8,979 nucleotides of DNA. Source: CAZEVI01 sp964515615 (GTDB taxonomy: Bacteria > Patescibacteriota > UBA1384 > XYA2-FULL-43-10 > CAINNR01). Under the pieces are notes generated by a model. It was not told the origin of the DNA. It was given only the letters and a program-made list of their open reading frames with translations, and searched no databases. Position 1 is the first letter of the stretch, and every line of letters starts with the position of its first letter. The stretch is taken from contig CAZEVI010000028.1 of assembly GCA_964515615.1 (NCBI GenBank), forward strand, positions 1 through 8,979. The letters are read 5' to 3'. Both the position numbers and the translations under genes were made by a program. Positions 6,512-8,979 of this stretch are shown one piece after another.

Positions 6512-6527
6512 ATCAACTCTTGTTGAT
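6512..6527 (-). promoter_or_regulatory. Inverted repeat in the rnj leader (ATCAAC-N4-GTTGAT)
   Basis: A perfect 6-bp inverted repeat with a 4-base centre lies 22 bases before the rnj start codon, upstream of the AAGGAG site. It could be an mRNA hairpin or a protein-binding site. No convincing promoter was found in the 6490-6613 gap (best guess TTGTCA at 6577-6572 with TAAAAA 16 bases on), so rnj may also be read from the UDG promoter. Confidence 0.4.
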
Positions 6528-6613
6528 CCACTGACACTGATGTACTAATTTTTTAGATCAATAATAATCTGTGACAATAGATTTGTGAAAGTTTTTACGA
6601 TTTTGTTAATATT

Positions 6614-7237
6614 TTAAAATAGTTTTTCTTGTTTAGTATTATCTTTTTTTGACTTTGCTAATTCAATTTTTACCTTTTTAATCGCTATTGACAATTTAGC
6701 AAAATCCAAAAGCAAAGTCTGCCGCATACCACCGTTGTGCAAAGCTGCTGCCGGGTGGTAAAGCGGAAAATAATATAATCCATTGGGTAGGTGGTACAAT
6801 TTCGCTCGCAACTTTGTAATACCGCCAAGCCCGGGAAGATAGGTTTCTGTACTATGTCGTCCTAGCGTAACCACGATTTTCGGATTAATAATCCGTATCT
6901 GTTGCTCTAAGTACTCTCGACATGCCAATTTTTCTTCTGGTAATGGATCGCGATTTGCGGGCGGGCGGCATTTCAAAGTGTTGGCGATATAAACATCCGC
7001 ACGTTGCAAATCAATAGAATCGAGTAATTGATCAAGAAATTTGCCGGCAGGACCGCAAAACGGCCTTCCTTGCTCGTCCTCGCGCTGCCCGGGAGCCTCG
7101 CCGATAAACATTATTTCGGCATTTGGATTTCCTTCACCCGGGACGATATTTCGTCTTGACTTATGCAGAGGACATTTTTGGCAAGCGGCAATTTTTGCCT
7201 CAATTTCTTTGAGTTTTTGCTTTTTTTCTTCGTCCAT
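6614..7237 (-). CDS. Uracil-DNA glycosylase, family 4 (iron-sulfur type)
   Basis: This enzyme removes uracil from DNA to start base-excision repair. The 207-residue product, typical of the family, shows the four iron-sulfur cysteines: CQKC (19, 22), KC at 90 and C106. The active-site motif GEAPGQREDEQGRPF (46-60) includes the family-4 GEAPG. HPAA (161-164) is the second uracil-binding motif. TLKCRPPANRDP (87-98) is also typical. The tail is lysine-rich. The frame is open up to 7369, but the promoter found at 7341-7369 would start transcription near 7334, which excludes the upstream TTG and ATG. The first in-frame ATG in the transcript is 7237, giving MDEEKKQKL. It has no clear Shine-Dalgarno, only a T-rich stretch. 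The 124-base gap to rnj lacks a terminator, so the two may be co-transcribed. Confidence 0.95.
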   Translation of the reverse strand: MDEEKKQKLKEIEAKIAACQKCPLHKSRRNIVPGEGNPNAEIMFIGEAPGQREDEQGRPFCGPAGKFLDQLLDSIDLQRADVYIANTLKCRPPANRDPLPEEKLACREYLEQQIRIINPKIVVTLGRHSTETYLPGLGGITKLRAKLYHLPNGLYYFPLYHPAAALHNGGMRQTLLLDFAKLSIAIKKVKIELAKSKKDNTKQEKLF

Positions 7238-7340
7238 GAAAAAATAAAAATATTTAGTTCCAGACAGCTGTTCATTGAAAAAGCGACATATAACAAAATA
7301 AATTGAAAAAGAGATCAAACTATTAACGATTCTTGTACTC

Positions 7341-7369
7341 ATCTTAGCATACCTGTTGACAGAAGTCAA
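7341..7369 (-). promoter_or_regulatory. Promoter of the UDG gene (TTGACT-17-TAAGAT, extended -10)
   Basis: On the minus strand TTGACT (7369-7364) is followed after 17 bases by TAAGAT (7346-7341), preceded by TGC, which gives an extended -10. Transcription would start near 7334 with a leader of about 97 bases. Its -35 box faces the -35 box of the plus-strand promoter. Confidence 0.7.
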
Positions 7370-7384
7370 TAGTCTCGCTATACT
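7356..7384 (+). promoter_or_regulatory. Strong promoter of the 160-aa membrane protein (TTGACA-17-TATACT)
   Basis: A perfect TTGACA, an ideal 17-base spacer and TATACT (5 of 6) make this the strongest promoter in the window. Transcription would start near 7391, giving a 37-base leader with an AGGAGG Shine-Dalgarno at 7415-7420. The element TTGAC-AGAA-GTCAA at 7356-7369 is a palindrome shared with the divergent promoter. Confidence 0.85.
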
Positions 7385-7427
7385 TTAGCTACATTTAAAC
7401 AAAAATCCGGGCGCAGGAGGAAAGAGA

Positions 7428-7910
7428 ATGGTAATTATCTACACCATGGTATTAATTGTGATTGTACTGACAATTGATATCTGCCACCAAAACAGGATTT
7501 TTGACAAAACAGTGCCAAGAATTTTTTCATTGCTTTCCGGTGTTTCCTTTACAGTTGATCGGAGAGAGTTTGCAACTTGGGTCAAAATTCAGTGCGAACC
7601 AGAAATTTGGAATTTAATCAAAAAAGTCGGTTTTCGTTATTTTCAGATTCGGTTGGAAAAAGACCCAATCGAAACTATTTATTTGCCAATTGTTCTGTCA
7701 TCCGTAGAAAAAGCCGGTAATCTGCTGAAAAAATTCCCAAAAGATGTCTCCAATATACCGGCTCATCTATTGATTGACGGCAAATTTCTGGCAGTAGTTA
7801 TCTTTCAGAATGATATTGATTGGAAAAAAGTTGCCGCTTTCGATATTCTCTGTGACGGCGAAAAGTTGGCAACTATTAAAGTCAAAGGCAATGAAGTTCT
7901 ATTTCATTAA
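7428..7910 (+). CDS. Hypothetical membrane-anchored protein (160 aa)
   Basis: I do not recognise this family. The N-terminus MVIIYTMVLIVIVLTIDI is a single hydrophobic helix of about 17 residues with no clear signal-peptidase site, so it looks like an anchor. It is followed by about 140 mostly soluble residues rich in alternating beta-type segments (RYFQIRLEKDP, AHLLIDGKFLAVVIF, EKLATIKVKGNEVLF). By the positive-inside rule the short N-terminal end carries few charges and the flank after the helix (CHQNRIFDK) is basic, so orientation is unclear. The start is well supported: AGGAGG lies 7 bases before the ATG and a strong promoter lies upstream. An ATG at 7446 would shorten the helix and is less likely. 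It is a single-gene unit, closed by a strong terminator at 7954-7977, and divergent from the UDG gene. It is certainly a gene, but its function is unknown. Confidence 0.88.
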   Translation: MVIIYTMVLIVIVLTIDICHQNRIFDKTVPRIFSLLSGVSFTVDRREFATWVKIQCEPEIWNLIKKVGFRYFQIRLEKDPIETIYLPIVLSSVEKAGNLLKKFPKDVSNIPAHLLIDGKFLAVVIFQNDIDWKKVAAFDILCDGEKLATIKVKGNEVLFH

Positions 7911-7953
7911 CCTGTTTAAGGTTTATTTTCTCTTCAATTTTTGTTTTCCCTTT

Positions 7954-7977
7954 TCGGCGGTTTTCGCCGATTTTTTT
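7954..7977 (+). terminator. Rho-independent terminator of the 160-aa gene
   Basis: TCGGCG and CGCCGA form a perfect 6-bp GC-rich stem around the loop GTTTT, followed by seven T. It lies 43 bases after the stop codon. Confidence 0.92.
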
Positions 7978-8020
7978 CGTCTTACAATTCAAGATTTACA
8001 GAATAATAAAGAAAACAATG

Positions 8021-8045
8021 AAAAACCGGTCCGATTATGAACCGG
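8021..8045 (-). terminator. Rho-independent terminator of the HAD gene
   Basis: On the minus strand CCGGT pairs with ACCGG around a 10-base loop and is followed by five T. It lies 21 bases after the HAD stop codon and faces the plus-strand terminator at 7954, so the two convergent genes are insulated from each other. Confidence 0.75.
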
Positions 8046-8066
8046 CAGGAGAAATGAAATGTTTTG

Positions 8067-8846
8067 TTAGCAGCAATCAACTGCCAGCATCGGGTCGTTA
8101 GCTTGTCTGCAAAAAGCAAAATGACGCAAAATATCAGCAACGCCATTGACGCTTTCAAAATTGGAAATGTAACCGCAGCGGCTCGAAACCATTTTTTTTA
8201 CTTGAGAGTTGGCATTGATCGGACAAGCTGGACTACCAACCAGCGCAAGCATTTTCAGATCGCTGGATGAATCACCAATAGCAATTGCCGATTGGAGATT
8301 AATGTTGTGTCGACGAGCCAATTCAAGGATCGCTTTCGATTTATCCATTCCGGCTGGAACAATATCAACTCCGCCGACTGAAAGATGAAGATCAAAAGTT
8401 TGCGGAATGATTTGACAAACTGCACTTGCTAAATCGCTACTCGTTCCCTCGGTTGGAATTAGACAAATTGTCCGCTTGCGGCCATCTTCCAATTTGAAGT
8501 TGAACTTTGTCTCCACCGCTCTCAAATTGCCTTCCAATTCAATCAAACCGACCGGATTTACCTCGCTGGCGTTGGAATAATCGTTGGAACCAAAAAGATG
8601 GGTTACACCACCGGACTCGCAAATTGCGTGGCGAAAACTGTCTTCACTAAATAAACCGAGAAATTGCATTACCGCTTCGGCATAGGGGGCCGGTCGAGCG
8701 GTAACGATAATGTACTCAAAATTCGGCGAAAGCGATTCCAGTGTTTCTTGAATCATCCAAAGATTATGACGATGAACCATTCTATTTTTGCCCGGCGTTA
8801 GACAACCATCAATGTCCAAAAAAGCTGCACTTCGTTGGTTGTTCAT
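8067..8846 (-). CDS. HAD-family phosphatase (Cof / sucrose-phosphatase-like)
   Basis: The 259-residue product carries all four HAD motifs: DIDGCLT (11-17, nucleophile Asp11 and acid/base Asp13), IVTARP (Thr49), MDKSKA (Lys169) and GDSSSDLKML (191-200, magnesium-binding aspartates). A cap domain of about 80-165 residues lies between motifs II and III, as in type-C2 caps. DIVPAGMDKSKAI is typical of Cof, phosphoglycolate/sucrose-6-phosphate phosphatase and mannosyl-3-phosphoglycerate phosphatase relatives. The substrate cannot be told. The tail ends in CC. The frame is open to 8927, but those 27 extra codons cover a terminator and a TTGACA promoter, so ATG 8846 is the start. It has no Shine-Dalgarno, and the predicted transcript start coincides with the ATG, so the mRNA is probably leaderless. 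Confidence 0.9.
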   Translation of the reverse strand: MNNQRSAAFLDIDGCLTPGKNRMVHRHNLWMIQETLESLSPNFEYIIVTARPAPYAEAVMQFLGLFSEDSFRHAICESGGVTHLFGSNDYSNASEVNPVGLIELEGNLRAVETKFNFKLEDGRKRTICLIPTEGTSSDLASAVCQIIPQTFDLHLSVGGVDIVPAGMDKSKAILELARRHNINLQSAIAIGDSSSDLKMLALVGSPACPINANSQVKKMVSSRCGYISNFESVNGVADILRHFAFCRQANDPMLAVDCC

Positions 8847-8852
8847 ATATCT

Positions 8853-8882
8853 ATCGTATAATATACGACATTTTTCTGTCAA
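8853..8882 (-). promoter_or_regulatory. HAD gene promoter (TTGACA with TACGAT or TATACG)
   Basis: On the minus strand a perfect TTGACA (8882-8877) is followed by TATACG at 16 bases or TACGAT at 18 bases. Either places the start of transcription within about 3 bases of the ATG at 8846. The promoter begins 11 bases after the terminator hairpin of the upstream unit. Confidence 0.7.
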
Positions 8883-8893
8883 GTTTTGATTTG

Positions 8894-8924
8894 AAAAAAC
8901 CACCCAATTTTTTGAGCGGTTTTT
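8894..8924 (-). terminator. Terminator of an upstream minus-strand gene
   Basis: On the minus strand AAAAACCGC pairs with GTGGTTTTT (9 bp, one G-U) around a 12-base loop, ending in a run of six T. It implies a minus-strand gene that ends just to the right, near or beyond the window edge. Confidence 0.7.
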
Positions 8925-8930
8925 CATTTG

Positions 8931-8978
8931 TTATTCCGAATCTTCCACGGGTGATCCTGTGGGCTTAATCCGGAGTCC
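8931..8978 (-). CDS. Possible C-terminal end of a minus-strand gene (partial)
   Basis: A terminator directly downstream says that a minus-strand gene should end here. One frame reads GLRIKPTGSPVEDSE and stops at TAA (8933-8931). TAA matches every other stop in the window. A second frame (DSGLSPQDHPWKIRNNK, ending in TGA near 8926) is also open, so the choice is not certain. Too little is visible to name a protein. A 7-bp DNA inverted repeat (CCACGGG/CCTGTGG, 8945-8962) overlaps it. Confidence 0.3.
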   Translation of the reverse strand, partial: GLRIKPTGSPVEDSE

Positions 8979-8979
8979 G

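Noticed and set aside
7238..7369. 44-residue N-terminal extension of the UDG with a hydrophobic stretch
   Set aside because: Its start codons lie in or before the promoter elements, and the family normally begins a few residues before the CxxC motif.
8847..8927. 27-residue N-terminal extension of the HAD protein
   Set aside because: The DNA is occupied by a terminator hairpin and a TTGACA promoter, and HAD proteins begin just before the DxD motif.
8936..8979. tRNA or other structured RNA at the right edge (CCACGGG/CCTGTGG hairpin)
   Set aside because: No tRNA arms or TpsiC consensus fit on either strand, and too little sequence is present.

Overview
This 8,979-base window is AT-rich bacterial chromosome and consists mostly of housekeeping genes. 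All seven complete genes end in TAA, and no in-frame TGA is seen, so the standard bacterial code fits. Reading along the minus strand, the order is uracil-DNA glycosylase, RNase J, FtsK, a RodZ-like HTH membrane protein and RecA. This resembles the rnj/ftsK(spoIIIE)/ymfM(rodZ)/recA neighbourhood of Firmicutes, but without the pgsA and cinA genes that sit before recA there. A compact order of this kind, a short FtsK and A/T-rich heptad repeats between genes suggest a Patescibacteria (CPR)-type organism. That assignment is inference and was not checked by a search.

Layout: 1-378 (-) is the N-terminal part of recA, cut by the window edge. 502-1194 (-) is the RodZ-like gene. 1305-3533 (-) is ftsK, with a GTG start set by a GGAGG Shine-Dalgarno. 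3546-4641 is a 1.1 kb insert between ftsK and rnj. It holds plus-strand material: a small unrecognised ORF with its own Shine-Dalgarno and a terminator-like hairpin (3740-3979), then a decayed gene (4141-4494). In the decayed gene one reading frame, interrupted by two TAA codons and lacking a normal start codon, still spells a recognisable small accessory protein with a pentapeptide-like segment. 4642-6489 (-) is RNase J, followed by its terminator. 6614-7237 (-) is family-4 uracil-DNA glycosylase. 7428-7910 (+) is an unrecognised membrane-anchored protein. It is transcribed divergently from the glycosylase gene through promoters whose -35 boxes form one palindrome. 7954-8045 holds convergent terminators. 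8067-8846 (-) is a HAD phosphatase that is probably leaderless. At the right edge are a terminator and possibly the last codons of one more minus-strand gene.

The theme is genome maintenance and RNA turnover: RecA (recombination), FtsK (chromosome segregation at division), RodZ-like (cell shape), RNase J (mRNA decay) and UDG (base repair). I see no CRISPR array, transposase, rRNA or tRNA. No clearly new multi-gene system is visible. The most unusual items are the interrupted accessory gene, the shared divergent promoter, the Shine-Dalgarno held in a hairpin before rodZ, and the leaderless HAD gene.
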